From the NCBI GenBank assembly GCA_937927675.1, contig CALBSG010000182.1:1-32627 (forward strand): 32,627 bases of DNA. Direction: 5' to 3'. The notes under the pieces are model-generated. The model had not been told where the DNA came from. It was given only the letters and a program-made list of their open reading frames with translations, and searched no databases. The position numbers and the translations under genes are program-made. Below, in pieces: positions 6,310 through 14,883 of the stretch (positions are counted from its first letter, which is position 1; every line of letters begins with the position of its first letter). The stretch is from an uncultured Paracoccaceae bacterium. GTDB taxonomy: Bacteria > Pseudomonadota > Alphaproteobacteria > Rhodobacterales > Rhodobacteraceae.

Positions 6310-7641
6310 ATGCCGAAGGACCGCACACACGGGTCCGGCGTGGGGGGGAAACCCCCTGCCCGGTCACTGGCCGCGCTTGGCCTTGCGACGCTCGTCTTGG
6401 CGGGCTGCGTCGGCGGGGGGGGCGATGGCATTGCCAGCCGCATGTCGATGCAACCCGGCGCGGCCACCGCGCCGACCACCGAAGGCGGATCGGTGCTGAT
6501 TTCCGAACTTCAGGCCCGGCGGTCGGTTCTGCCCTTGGGCGGCAGCTATGCCCGGGTTGCCGATGCCGTGCTTGAGGCAGATGCAGGGGCGGCTGCGGCC
6601 GAATTGCGCATTGCCCGGCTGCGCTCGGACGCACGGGCCAAGAACTGGCTTCCACAGCTCGGACCGGCGGTGACACTGTCATCGCTGAACGGGCTGGCGG
6701 CAGGGTTGCTGCTGGAACAGGCACTCTTTGACCATGGCAAGCGCAAGGCCGAACGCGCCTATGCCGCCGCAGATGTCGAGGTGGCCGCTGTCAGCCTGTC
6801 AACCGATATCAACCAACGGGTTTTTGAAGGGCTGACGCATTACGTCAACGCCGAACGCGCCCGGGCGCAGGGCGCTGTGGCGGCGCGAGCCACAGAACGA
6901 CTGGCAGGTTTTGCCGACATCATGCGCCAGCGGGTCGAAGGGGGCCTGTCGGACCGGTCTGAAATGCAGGTCATTGCGCAAAAGCTGAGCGAAATGCAGG
7001 CGACCGTGGCCGCAGATCACGAGGCGGAAATCTCGGCCATGGCGGAACTGACGGCCATGACCGCCACCCCAGTGGACAGTCTGCGCGGGATCGACCGCCT
7101 TGCCGTGATCGGCAACACCACCGAGCCCTTGGCGCTGGTCAAGGCCCGTAGCGAAGGGACACGATCCGTTGCCGAAAGCCGGATCGCGCGCGCCGGGCTG
7201 ATGCCCAGCCTGACGGCCAACGCCGATCTCACCTCGGACGGGATCGACCCCGGCCTGCGGCTTGGCGGTGCGGGTCTTTTGGGGTGGGGCACCAAGGAAG
7301 AACTGGCCGCGCTTGAGGCCACCACCGATGTGGTGGACCGCCGCACGACAGAGGCGGGTGAGACCGCCGAACGCCGGATCGTGGCGCTGGAGCGTCAGAT
7401 CGCACAGTACCAAAGCCAAGCCGCCCAAGGGGCGACGGTGCTGGCGCAGACGGCAGGCAACCTCGATCTGTTCATCGAACAATACAAACTTGGCCGCCGC
7501 ACCTTGCTGGAACTGGTTGGCCAATATGACAGCTATGCAAGGCTGGAGCGGGACCAAGTCTCGCTTGGCTACAGCATCGCGGTGTTGGAGTTGGAGATCG
7601 CGCGGGATCGCGGGCTTTTGGTGGATGGGGCACGGATGTGA
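6310..7641 (+). CDS. TolC-family outer membrane efflux lipoprotein of type I secretion system
   Basis: A 443-residue protein whose ATG at 6310 is preceded by GGAGG with seven bases between. Residues 1-32 are a lipoprotein signal with lipobox LAGC (30-33), so Cys33 is predicted to be acylated. The body has the long-helix, Ala/Glu/Gln-rich character of TolC-like proteins in two halves. LLLEQALFDHGKRKAERAYA is the typical strand-to-helix segment (families usually show an LFDxGKRxA pattern), and LDLFIEQYKLGRRTLLELVGQYDSY is the conserved C-terminal helix. Such proteins trimerise to form the outer membrane duct. It lies 21 bases after the adhesin stop and overlaps the exporter start by 4 bp (GTGA), which supports a dedicated LapE-like role for the adhesin. 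Confidence 0.9.
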   Translation: MPKDRTHGSGVGGKPPARSLAALGLATLVLAGCVGGGGDGIASRMSMQPGAATAPTTEGGSVLISELQARRSVLPLGGSYARVADAVLEADAGAAAAELRIARLRSDARAKNWLPQLGPAVTLSSLNGLAAGLLLEQALFDHGKRKAERAYAAADVEVAAVSLSTDINQRVFEGLTHYVNAERARAQGAVAARATERLAGFADIMRQRVEGGLSDRSEMQVIAQKLSEMQATVAADHEAEISAMAELTAMTATPVDSLRGIDRLAVIGNTTEPLALVKARSEGTRSVAESRIARAGLMPSLTANADLTSDGIDPGLRLGGAGLLGWGTKEELAALEATTDVVDRRTTEAGETAERRIVALERQIAQYQSQAAQGATVLAQTAGNLDLFIEQYKLGRRTLLELVGQYDSYARLERDQVSLGYSIAVLELEIARDRGLLVDGARM

Positions 7642-9869
7642 CGGAAAAGGTTATCTCCTTCGACATCAACGCCGCCAGCCGGGCCGCAGGGTCGCAGCCC
7701 CCCCTGCGCCCTGCCCCGGCAGAACGCCCCAGCCAGTCGCGCGCCCAGAACCGCGCCCCGAACCGCGCGCTTGCCCGCGCGCAATTGGCCTCGGTTTATG
7801 CGGGGCTGGTCGGACAGGATATTGCCGTCGCCGACATTCTGGAAAACCTACAAATGGTTGCAGGGGCGGGACATCTTGGCCTGACCGAACTCTGCGCCGC
7901 GCTGCGGGGCTGCGGTTTGACGACAGGCGTCGAGAATACCCCGCGCCTTTTGCCCAAACACCTGCCCGCTCTGGCCGAGATGACATCGGGTCAGGTCGTG
8001 TTGGTCTTGGCCGAAGATGACAATGGCGTGCAGATCTATGACACCACCTGCCCCGACATGCGGGCAGAGGTTTCCAGCTATGATTTCGCCCAAGTCTATG
8101 CCGGCCGGGTGCTGCGCGCGAAAACCAGCATGGCCGATCTGGAAAAGCGTCATGCGGTTTCAACCGGCAAGGGCCATTGGTTCTGGTCAGAATTGCAGAA
8201 CTATCGCCGTCAGATGTTAGAGGTGGCCGCAGGCAGCCTTGTGGCCAACCTCTTGGCGGTATCGGTCTCGCTTTTCTCGATGCAGGTCTATGACCGGGTG
8301 ATCCCCTATCAGTCTGAACCGACGCTGTGGGTTCTGGCATGGGGGGCCATGCTGGCCATCGTCTTGGAGGCGGCGCTGAAACTCGCCCGCTCTGGCCTGA
8401 TGGATGTGACCGGAAAGCGGATCGAACTGACGGTGCAAAGCCGCCTGATGGACAAGCTTTTGGGCATGAAAACCGGGCCGGGCCAGAAATCCCCCAGCCA
8501 GACCTTTGCGGCCATGCGCGAGTTTTCTTCTGTGCGGGAATTCTTTACCGCGTCCACCATCGGAACCGTGGCCGACCTGCCCTTCCTGTTGATCTTCCTT
8601 GCGCTGGTCGCCTCCATCGGTGGCAATCTGGTCTGGGTGTTGATCATCGGCGGGGTGCTGATGGTGCTGCCGGGATTCTTGCTGCAAAAGAAAATGGTTG
8701 CCCTGACCGCGGCGACCCAAGGTGCCAGCCAGAAATCGGCCCGACTGCTTTATGAAGCGGTGTTCGAGGCGGAGACGGTCACAACCCAACGCGGCGAGGA
8801 TCGCGTCAAGCGCATCTGGACCGAGCTTTCCGCCCTGTCCGCTGCCAAATCCGCCGACCAACGCCACCTGACCGCCCTTCTGGGTTACTGGGCCGGGGCC
8901 GTGCAGCAGGCGACCTATGTGGTCGCGGTGATCGTCGGGGCCTATCTGGTCTTTGCCGGTCAATTCACCGTCGGCACCATCATTGCCATCGGCATCCTGA
9001 CCGGCCGCACGCTTGGCCCCTTGGCCGCGCTGTCGGCCACCTTGGCCAAATGGACCAATGTGAAAGCGGCGCTGGATGGGCTGGAGGCCATCGCCAACGC
9101 ACGCCAGTATGAAGAAGAAGGCCGTCACTATCTGCGCCGAAACCGTATCCTTGGGATGTACGAGATGCGGAACCTTGAATTCCGCTATGACGCGCAATCC
9201 GCCCCCATCGTTGACATTCAGGGTCTGGCCATACCGCAGGGCCAGCATGTTGCCGTTCTGGGCGCGAATGGCTCGGGCAAATCGACGCTGCTGCGGGTGC
9301 TGGCCGGGCTTTATGAGCCGACCAAGGGCCGCGTCTTGCTGGACGGTGTTGACCTTGACCAACTTCACCCGCGCGACCTGCGCCGGGGTGTGGGCTATCT
9401 GGGGCAAGATGTGCGGCTGTTCTCCGGAACGCTGCGCGACAACCTGAACCTGACCCAATTGGAACGTGACGACGACCGCCTGTTCGCCGCGCTGGATTTT
9501 GCCGGACTTGGCCCCTTTGTCCGCAACCACTCGCGCGGACTGGATATTGAAATCAAAGAGATGGGCGAAGGCCTGTCGGTCGGCCAGCGCCAATCCATCG
9601 GTTGGGCGCGGATGTGGCTGCAAGACCCCGCCGTGGCGATCTTAGACGAGCCGACATCGGCCCTCGACCAGACTTTGGAAAACACGCTGGTATCGCGTCT
9701 CGGGACTTGGCTGCAGGGCCGCACGGCGATTATCGCGACCCATCGCGTGCCCATCCTGCAACTGACCAGCCGCACGCTGATAATGCAAAACGGTAAGTTG
9801 GCGGTGGATGGCCCGCGCGATCAGGTTCTGGCCCATCTGGCCAAAGCCCAAGCGGGGTCCAAGGCATGA
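7638..9869 (+). CDS. Type I secretion ABC exporter, LapB-like, with inactive C39-like domain
   Basis: This 743-residue protein is read from GTG at 7638, overlapping the tolC-like stop. About residues 50-145 form a C39 peptidase-like domain, but the catalytic Cys region reads ARAQLASVY and the His position lies in QVVLVLAED, so proteolytic residues are absent. This is the substrate-docking form known from HlyB/LapB exporters rather than bacteriocin processors. A six-helix membrane domain spans about 190-460. The nucleotide-binding domain has Walker A GANGSGKST (542-550), signature LSVGQ (646-650, Val for the usual Gly), Walker B ending ILDEP (668-672) and the switch His at 702. It should energise one-step export of the adjacent adhesin across both membranes. 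Its stop overlaps the next start (ATGA). Confidence 0.94.
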   Translation: MTEKVISFDINAASRAAGSQPPLRPAPAERPSQSRAQNRAPNRALARAQLASVYAGLVGQDIAVADILENLQMVAGAGHLGLTELCAALRGCGLTTGVENTPRLLPKHLPALAEMTSGQVVLVLAEDDNGVQIYDTTCPDMRAEVSSYDFAQVYAGRVLRAKTSMADLEKRHAVSTGKGHWFWSELQNYRRQMLEVAAGSLVANLLAVSVSLFSMQVYDRVIPYQSEPTLWVLAWGAMLAIVLEAALKLARSGLMDVTGKRIELTVQSRLMDKLLGMKTGPGQKSPSQTFAAMREFSSVREFFTASTIGTVADLPFLLIFLALVASIGGNLVWVLIIGGVLMVLPGFLLQKKMVALTAATQGASQKSARLLYEAVFEAETVTTQRGEDRVKRIWTELSALSAAKSADQRHLTALLGYWAGAVQQATYVVAVIVGAYLVFAGQFTVGTIIAIGILTGRTLGPLAALSATLAKWTNVKAALDGLEAIANARQYEEEGRHYLRRNRILGMYEMRNLEFRYDAQSAPIVDIQGLAIPQGQHVAVLGANGSGKSTLLRVLAGLYEPTKGRVLLDGVDLDQLHPRDLRRGVGYLGQDVRLFSGTLRDNLNLTQLERDDDRLFAALDFAGLGPFVRNHSRGLDIEIKEMGEGLSVGQRQSIGWARMWLQDPAVAILDEPTSALDQTLENTLVSRLGTWLQGRTAIIATHRVPILQLTSRTLIMQNGKLAVDGPRDQVLAHLAKAQAGSKA

Positions 9870-11047
9870 GCGTGCTGGAATACGAAGACGAATTGGTGGG
9901 CCGTGGCCGCGGCCCCAGTCTGGTGATCTGGGCCATCATCGCAAGTGCGGTCCTGTTCATCCTGTGGGCGGCACTTGCCTGGGTCGATGAGATCGTTCGC
10001 GCCAATGGCGAGGTGGTGTCCTCATCCCGCCCGCAGATCATCCAGAACCTTGAAGGCGGAATTCTGGCCGAACTGAATGTCGCCGAAGGCGATGTGGTCG
10101 AAGAAGGCCAGATGCTGGCCCGACTTTACGGCACCCAGTTTCAGGCCACCGTCGACGAGTTGGACGACGAGATCGCCACCTTGGAAATACGCCGCCTACG
10201 GCTAGAGGCAGAAATGCAGGGGGACGCAGACTTCGCCCTTCCGACCGACATTGAAGCGCGGGTGCCAGCCATCGCCGCTTCGGAACGCAGGCTTTTGGGC
10301 GCGCGGATTGATGAATATCAGGCCCGCGTTTCTGGGGCAGAAGCCGTGGCCGAACAAACGGCCAAGGAACTGGATCTCGTGCAGAAGATGTACGACCGCG
10401 AAATCGCTCCGCTGATCGAGGTGACGCGGGCAAAAAAGGCGCACTCCGACGCGCAAAACAAACTGTCCGAAGCGGTGACCACCACCGAAAAAGAGCGTGC
10501 AACCGATTATGCCAAGACCCAAGGGGAACTGGCCAGCCTGAAGCAAAAGCGCAAAATGTCGCAAGATCAGCTGGCGCGCACCACTCTTTTGGCGCCGATG
10601 CGCGGCGTGGTGAACAAACTGTCCGTGACGACCATCGGCGGCGTGGTGCGGCCCGGCGAAGAAATTTTGCAGATCATCCCCATAGACGACGAAGTTTTCG
10701 TCGAAGCCAAGGTCAAGCCACGCGACATCGCCTCGGTGCGGATGGGGCAAGAGGCAACGATCAAGCTGTCGGCCTATGACTACACGATTTACGGCAGTCT
10801 GCACGGCAAGGTCACGTTTGTATCCGCCGACACCTTCAAGGACGAAAACGCCCGCAATCCCGATGCCGAGGCGCATTACAAGGTGACGTTGGCAGTGGAC
10901 CGCAGCCAGTTCGATGAACGGCAAAAAAAGCTGGAAATCCGCCCCGGCATGCAGGCTACCGTCGAACTGGAAACCGGTGGAAAGACGATTCTGACCTATC
11001 TGACCAAGCCACTTTACAAGGCAAACGAGGCGCTGCGGGAACGATAA
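9866..11047 (+). CDS. HlyD-family periplasmic adaptor (membrane fusion protein) of type I secretion
   Basis: The protein has 393 residues, ATG at 9866, overlapping the exporter by 4 bp. A short cytosolic tail is followed by one membrane helix (about 19-40). The conserved lipoyl half-motif VVSSSRPQIIQNLEGGILAEL lies at about residues 50-70, with a coiled-coil hairpin through about 85-235. The second lipoyl/beta-barrel region carries LLAPMRGVVNKLSVTTIGGVVRPGE and a C-terminal PGMQATVELETGGKTILTYL, the standard end of HlyD/LapC proteins. It bridges the inner-membrane exporter to the TolC-like duct. It completes the four-gene operon, and a weak hairpin follows 28 bases after its stop. Confidence 0.94.
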   Translation: MSVLEYEDELVGRGRGPSLVIWAIIASAVLFILWAALAWVDEIVRANGEVVSSSRPQIIQNLEGGILAELNVAEGDVVEEGQMLARLYGTQFQATVDELDDEIATLEIRRLRLEAEMQGDADFALPTDIEARVPAIAASERRLLGARIDEYQARVSGAEAVAEQTAKELDLVQKMYDREIAPLIEVTRAKKAHSDAQNKLSEAVTTTEKERATDYAKTQGELASLKQKRKMSQDQLARTTLLAPMRGVVNKLSVTTIGGVVRPGEEILQIIPIDDEVFVEAKVKPRDIASVRMGQEATIKLSAYDYTIYGSLHGKVTFVSADTFKDENARNPDAEAHYKVTLAVDRSQFDERQKKLEIRPGMQATVELETGGKTILTYLTKPLYKANEALRER

Positions 11048-11075
11048 CAGAAGGGGTTCCCGACACGGTTCGATA

Positions 11076-11094
11076 AAGGGCACCGCTAGCCCTT
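11076..11094 (+). terminator. Possible weak terminator after the secretion operon
   Basis: A perfect 6-bp stem AAGGGC (11076-11081) / GCCCTT (11089-11094) with a 7-nt loop is followed by AATATTCT. The tail is only moderately T rich and the stem is short. The 3' arm overlaps the TTAA of the putative CtrA box before motB, so it may instead be coincidental. Confidence 0.35.
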
Positions 11095-11107
11095 AATATT
11101 CTCTAAA
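11093..11107. promoter_or_regulatory. Putative CtrA box upstream of motB
   Basis: TTAA-TATTCTC-TAAA matches the CtrA consensus TTAA-N7-TTAA at seven of eight fixed positions. It lies 75 bases before the motB ATG in the 134-bp gap after the secretion operon. It is the weakest of three such sites in the window, but the placement in front of a flagellar gene is what the CtrA regulon of alphaproteobacteria predicts. Confidence 0.5.
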
Positions 11108-11181
11108 ATGCCATCCCTTAACCCCCCCGCAACCCTGTTTCGCTACATCTGCCCTTGGGTGTGAAATACATGGGTGTGTGA

Positions 11182-12018
11182 ATGGCCGGGCAAGGGAATG
11201 CCAAGCCAGTCATCATCAAGCGGAAGAAAGTCGTGCAAGGCGGCGGGCATCATGGCGGTGCCTGGAAAGTCGCCTATGCTGACTTCGTGACGGCCATGAT
11301 GGCCTTCTTCATGCTGATGTGGCTGTTGAATGCAACGACGGAAAAACAACGCAAGGGGATCGCGGATTATTTCAATCCGACGATTCCGGTGAACCGCGTC
11401 TCTGGCGGTGGCGACGGCGCCTTTGGCGGCGACAGCACGTTTACGGAAAACACGCTGGCCCAGACCGGCACCGGCGCGACAGACGAAAACCCGACCGAAG
11501 CCGACAAGGCCCGTGGCGAAGCCTTGTCTGAAGGCGCAGCGGCAGCGGATCAAAAGGTATTGTCCGAGGTAGAACAGGCTTTGACCGCCAAAGGCGGGGA
11601 AAGCATGACCATGGAGCGGTTGCTGCGCCATGTCGTGACCCGCGTCACGGACGAAGGTCTTGTCATTGAGATCTTCGATCTTGAACGCACGCCGCTGTTC
11701 AAGGACGAAACATCTGAACCCACAGAAATGACAAAGGAAATATGTGCGCTTCTTGCCGAGGTTCTGGGCTTGGCGACCAATGAGATCGCGGTCAACGGCC
11801 ATGTCCGCAGCTATCCGATCACACTGCGTGATGACCCGACCTGGGATCTTTCAACCGCACGCGCCCAGACCCTGCGTCAACTTTTGCAGGATCGGGAACT
11901 GCCGACCAGCCGCATTGCCCGCGTCAGCGGCCATGCCGATCGCAAACCGGCAGTCGCTGACCCAACCGCCTTGCGCAACAACCGGATTGAAATCGTTCTG
12001 CTGCGAAAGAATTTATGA
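11182..12018 (+). CDS. motB: Flagellar motor stator protein MotB
   Basis: The protein has 278 residues, starting at the ATG at 11182. The upstream ATG at 11170 is closed by a stop, so no longer form exists, and the ribosome site is weak. A basic N-terminus (IIKRKK) precedes a single membrane helix (about 28-49) whose VAYADFVTAMMAFFMLMWLL segment carries the proton-binding Asp34. A Gly/Asp-rich linker (about 70-110) and an OmpA-like peptidoglycan-binding domain (about 140-275, with SGHADRKP and NNRIEIVLL) follow. MotB pairs with MotA to form the proton channel and is anchored to the cell wall. It stands apart from motA (22083), on the same strand but behind its own putative promoter. Confidence 0.95.
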   Translation: MAGQGNAKPVIIKRKKVVQGGGHHGGAWKVAYADFVTAMMAFFMLMWLLNATTEKQRKGIADYFNPTIPVNRVSGGGDGAFGGDSTFTENTLAQTGTGATDENPTEADKARGEALSEGAAAADQKVLSEVEQALTAKGGESMTMERLLRHVVTRVTDEGLVIEIFDLERTPLFKDETSEPTEMTKEICALLAEVLGLATNEIAVNGHVRSYPITLRDDPTWDLSTARAQTLRQLLQDRELPTSRIARVSGHADRKPAVADPTALRNNRIEIVLLRKNL

Positions 12019-12038
12019 ATTCCGTCAAATCTTAGCTG

Positions 12039-12053
12039 TTAGGGGAGAATTAA
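12039..12053. promoter_or_regulatory. Putative CtrA box upstream of flgE
   Basis: TTAG-GGGAGAA-TTAA, followed by C, matches the CtrA consensus TTAA-N7-TTAA(C) with one mismatch. It lies in the 93-bp gap between motB and flgE, 58 bases before the flgE ATG, and probably drives flgE-flgK-flgL-flgI as a separate unit from motB. Confidence 0.6.
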
Positions 12054-12111
12054 CGCGACCTGATGCAGGTTGGGCTTCACACGAAGTCGAAGCTGCAGAA
12101 AGGCGCCATCG

Positions 12112-13416
12112 ATGACGATTTCTTCCTCGCTGAACGCGGGTGTTGCGGGCCTGAACGCGAATGCGAACCGGCTTGCCACCATCTCGGACAACATCGCGAA
12201 CTCTGCGACTTATGGCTATAAACGCGCGCAGACGGATTTCCATTCGGTGGTGATCCACGGAAATTCTAACACGAGCTATTCGGCAGGTGGGGTCCGGACC
12301 ACCAACTTTCGCCTGATCGACGACCGTGGCCCCCTGATTGCCACCACGAACTCGACCGACCTCGCCATCGACGGGCGCGGCTTTCTTGCCGTCACCGATG
12401 CCAGTGCGGTGACGGCAAACGCCAGCAGTTACCCGATCTCGCTTGTGACCACCGGGTCGTTTCGGGCAGATTCCGATGGGGTTTTGCGCACGGCCACAGG
12501 CCAGGTGCTGATGGGCTGGCCCGCCAATGCGGACGGTAGCCTGAACACCTATCCCCGTGACACCATGGCCGCGCTGGAACCCGTGCGCATCAATGCCAAC
12601 CAATATGTCGGCAACCCGACCTCGGAAATGCGGTTGGGTGTCAACCTGCCCGCATCCGAAAGCGTCTCTGGCGCCAGCGGTACGCCGCATGATTTGACGG
12701 TGGAATACTTTGGAAACCTTGGCACGTCCGAAGCGCTGGAGTTCACCTTTATCCCGACCGTGCCGACCAGCGGCACCTCGAACACCTGGACGATGGAGGT
12801 GCATGACAGCGCCTCGGGCGGGGCGTTGGTCGGCGAATATGAGCTGACCTTCAACGACACCCAGATCGGCGGCGGCACCTTGGCCAGCGTGACGGCAACC
12901 TCTGGCGGGGCCTATGACGCGGCAACCGGGGAAATTCAGCTGACCGTCGGGGGCGGCAGCATCAAACTCGACATCGGCGAAATCGGCGAAGCGAATGGGA
13001 TGACCCAACTTGCCAGCACCTTCTCACCCGTGGCGATCTCCAAGAATGGCACCACGGTCGCCACGCTCTCCTCGGTTGAGGTGGATGAAAAGGGCTACCT
13101 TTATGCTGTCTATGATCAGGGCTTCACCCGCCGCATCTACCAATTGCCAGTGGTGGATGTGCCGAACCCCAACGGGCTGATCGCCACGAACAACCAAAGC
13201 TATCAGATCTCACCCGCCTCGGGTCCGTTCTACCTGTGGGATGCGGGCGATGGGCCGACCGGCTCTACGGTCGGTTTTTCGCGGGAGGAGTCGGCGACGG
13301 ACGTTGCCGCGGAATTGACCCAGCTGATTCAGACCCAGCGTGCCTATTCGTCAAACGCCAAGGTGATCCAGACCGTGGACGAGATGTTGCAGGAAACCAC
13401 AAACATCAAGCGATAA
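12112..13416 (+). CDS. flgE: Flagellar hook protein FlgE
   Basis: The protein has 434 residues. The ATG at 12112 (MTISSSLNAGVAGLNANANRLATISDNIANSATYGYKR) is preceded by AGAAAGG with eight bases between. An in-frame upstream ATG at 12070 would add 14 residues unlike any flagellar axial protein. The N-terminal rod/hook motif with DNIANSATYGYKR, the internal DLAIDGRGFLAV segment, and a C-terminal helix (ELTQLIQTQRAYSSNAKVIQTVDEMLQET) are all present. FlgE polymerises into the hook and is exported without a cleaved signal by the flagellar type III apparatus. It is the first gene of the flgE-K-L-I unit, 6 bases before flgK. Confidence 0.96.
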   Translation: MTISSSLNAGVAGLNANANRLATISDNIANSATYGYKRAQTDFHSVVIHGNSNTSYSAGGVRTTNFRLIDDRGPLIATTNSTDLAIDGRGFLAVTDASAVTANASSYPISLVTTGSFRADSDGVLRTATGQVLMGWPANADGSLNTYPRDTMAALEPVRINANQYVGNPTSEMRLGVNLPASESVSGASGTPHDLTVEYFGNLGTSEALEFTFIPTVPTSGTSNTWTMEVHDSASGGALVGEYELTFNDTQIGGGTLASVTATSGGAYDAATGEIQLTVGGGSIKLDIGEIGEANGMTQLASTFSPVAISKNGTTVATLSSVEVDEKGYLYAVYDQGFTRRIYQLPVVDVPNPNGLIATNNQSYQISPASGPFYLWDAGDGPTGSTVGFSREESATDVAAELTQLIQTQRAYSSNAKVIQTVDEMLQETTNIKR

Positions 13417-13422
13417 CGTGTC

Positions 13423-14880
13423 ATGAGCATCTCGGGCAGCCTTTCCAGCGCACTTTCCGGCCTGACCGCCGCGGCAAAGGCGGCCGAGGTTGTGTCTTCG
13501 AACATCGCCAATGCCACAACCGAAGGCTACGGGCGCCGCGAGGTTATCACCACCGCTCGCGCCGTTGGCCGCACCGGGCAAGGCGTGCAAATTGTCGGTG
13601 TGCGGCGGGATGTCGATGCAGCCCTGCTCTCTGACCGCCGCCGCGCGGAAGCGACAGGCGGTGAACGCGATGCCAAGGCGGCGTTCTTTCAACGGCTTGA
13701 AGCGGCGGTCGGCACCACCGACAGCGCGATCTCGCTGGGCGGCCGCGTCGCCGCGTTTGACACCGCCCTCTTGGAAGCGGCCTCTCTGCCAGATTCCGAG
13801 GCCCGCCTTTCTCAGGTTGCCGAAACCGCCCGTGTGCTTGCCAGCCATATCAGCACAGCCTCCCAAGAGGTGCAGGCCGCACGGGCCGATGCCGATGATC
13901 GGATCGAGGCGGATGTCGATCTGCTCAACCGCACGCTCAAACAGATCTCGGAACTTAACAGCAATATTCGCGCGACCTATGCCGGAACCCGCGATCCTTC
14001 GGCCCTGATTGACCAGCGCCAACAGTTGATTGACAGCATCGCCTCAGTGGTGCCGATCCGCGAAGTCACCCGTGACGATGGGCAGATCGCGCTTTACACG
14101 ACCGGTGGCGCCATGCTGGTCGACGGCCACGCCGCCGTCTTTGGATTTGATCCTTCGGGCATCGTCACAGCCGAAATGTCGTTTGGGGCAGGCAGCCTTT
14201 CGGGGCTCACCCTGAACGGGCGCGCCGTGGCCACATCGGGGGCCGACAGCCCGATTTCCGGGGGAGAATTGGCTGCCCATTTCGCGGTGCGCGATACATT
14301 GGGCCCAGAAGCCCAAGCCAAACTAGATGCCCTGGCCCGCGATCTGGTGGAGCGTTTTGCCGACTCCGGCGTCGACCCGACGCTCGTTGCGGGTCAAGCC
14401 GGCCTTTTTACCGATGGGGGTGGAAATTTTCTGGCCACCAACGAACTTGGCCTCGCCCAGCGCCTGACGCTGAATGCGGCCGTCGATCCACAGCAAGGTG
14501 GCGCACTTTGGCGGTTGCGGGACGGAATCGGCGCCACAACCCCCGGCCTCGCCGGAAATGCCAGCGGCCTCGTGGCGCTTCAGGAGGCGCTCAGCACAGC
14601 GCGGGTGCCCTCCTCGGGTCAGTTCATGACCGGGGCAAGAAGCTTTTCCGCGCTGCAAGGTGATATGCTTTCGGCGATGGTTTCCAATCGGCTGACGACC
14701 GAATCCGAGGCCAGCTATGCCAATGCCCGCACCGAGGCGCTGACACAGTTGGAACTGGCCGCCGGGGTCGACACCGATCAAGAGCTGCAATCACTTTTGC
14801 TGATCGAGCAGGCCTATACCGCCAATGCCAAGGTCATTCAGACGGTTGGCGAAATGATTGACACATTGCTGGGGATGTAA
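13423..14880 (+). CDS. flgK: Flagellar hook-filament junction protein 1, FlgK (HAP1)
   Basis: The protein has 485 residues from the ATG at 13423, six bases after flgE. The N-terminus has the axial-protein pattern (LSGLTAAAKAAEVVSSNIANATTEGYGRRE). A FlgK-type middle carries DPSALIDQRQQLIDSIASVVPIRE (about residues 188-211), and the C-terminal helix LLLIEQAYTANAKVIQTVGEMIDTLLGM is canonical. It forms the first junction zone between hook and filament. The length is on the short side of the family, as is common in alphaproteobacteria. The next gene follows after 3 bases. Confidence 0.95.
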   Translation: MSISGSLSSALSGLTAAAKAAEVVSSNIANATTEGYGRREVITTARAVGRTGQGVQIVGVRRDVDAALLSDRRRAEATGGERDAKAAFFQRLEAAVGTTDSAISLGGRVAAFDTALLEAASLPDSEARLSQVAETARVLASHISTASQEVQAARADADDRIEADVDLLNRTLKQISELNSNIRATYAGTRDPSALIDQRQQLIDSIASVVPIREVTRDDGQIALYTTGGAMLVDGHAAVFGFDPSGIVTAEMSFGAGSLSGLTLNGRAVATSGADSPISGGELAAHFAVRDTLGPEAQAKLDALARDLVERFADSGVDPTLVAGQAGLFTDGGGNFLATNELGLAQRLTLNAAVDPQQGGALWRLRDGIGATTPGLAGNASGLVALQEALSTARVPSSGQFMTGARSFSALQGDMLSAMVSNRLTTESEASYANARTEALTQLELAAGVDTDQELQSLLLIEQAYTANAKVIQTVGEMIDTLLGM

Positions 14881-14883
14881 TCC

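Noticed and set aside
8217..9623. 468-codon minus-strand open frame opposite the ABC exporter
   Set aside because: It lies wholly antisense to Walker A, signature and Walker B motifs of a clear ABC exporter, and its product is Gln/Arg/His-rich and unlike known proteins.
12025..13008. 327-codon minus-strand open frame opposite flgE
   Set aside because: It is a shadow of the flgE coding strand, and no ribosome site or domain supports it.
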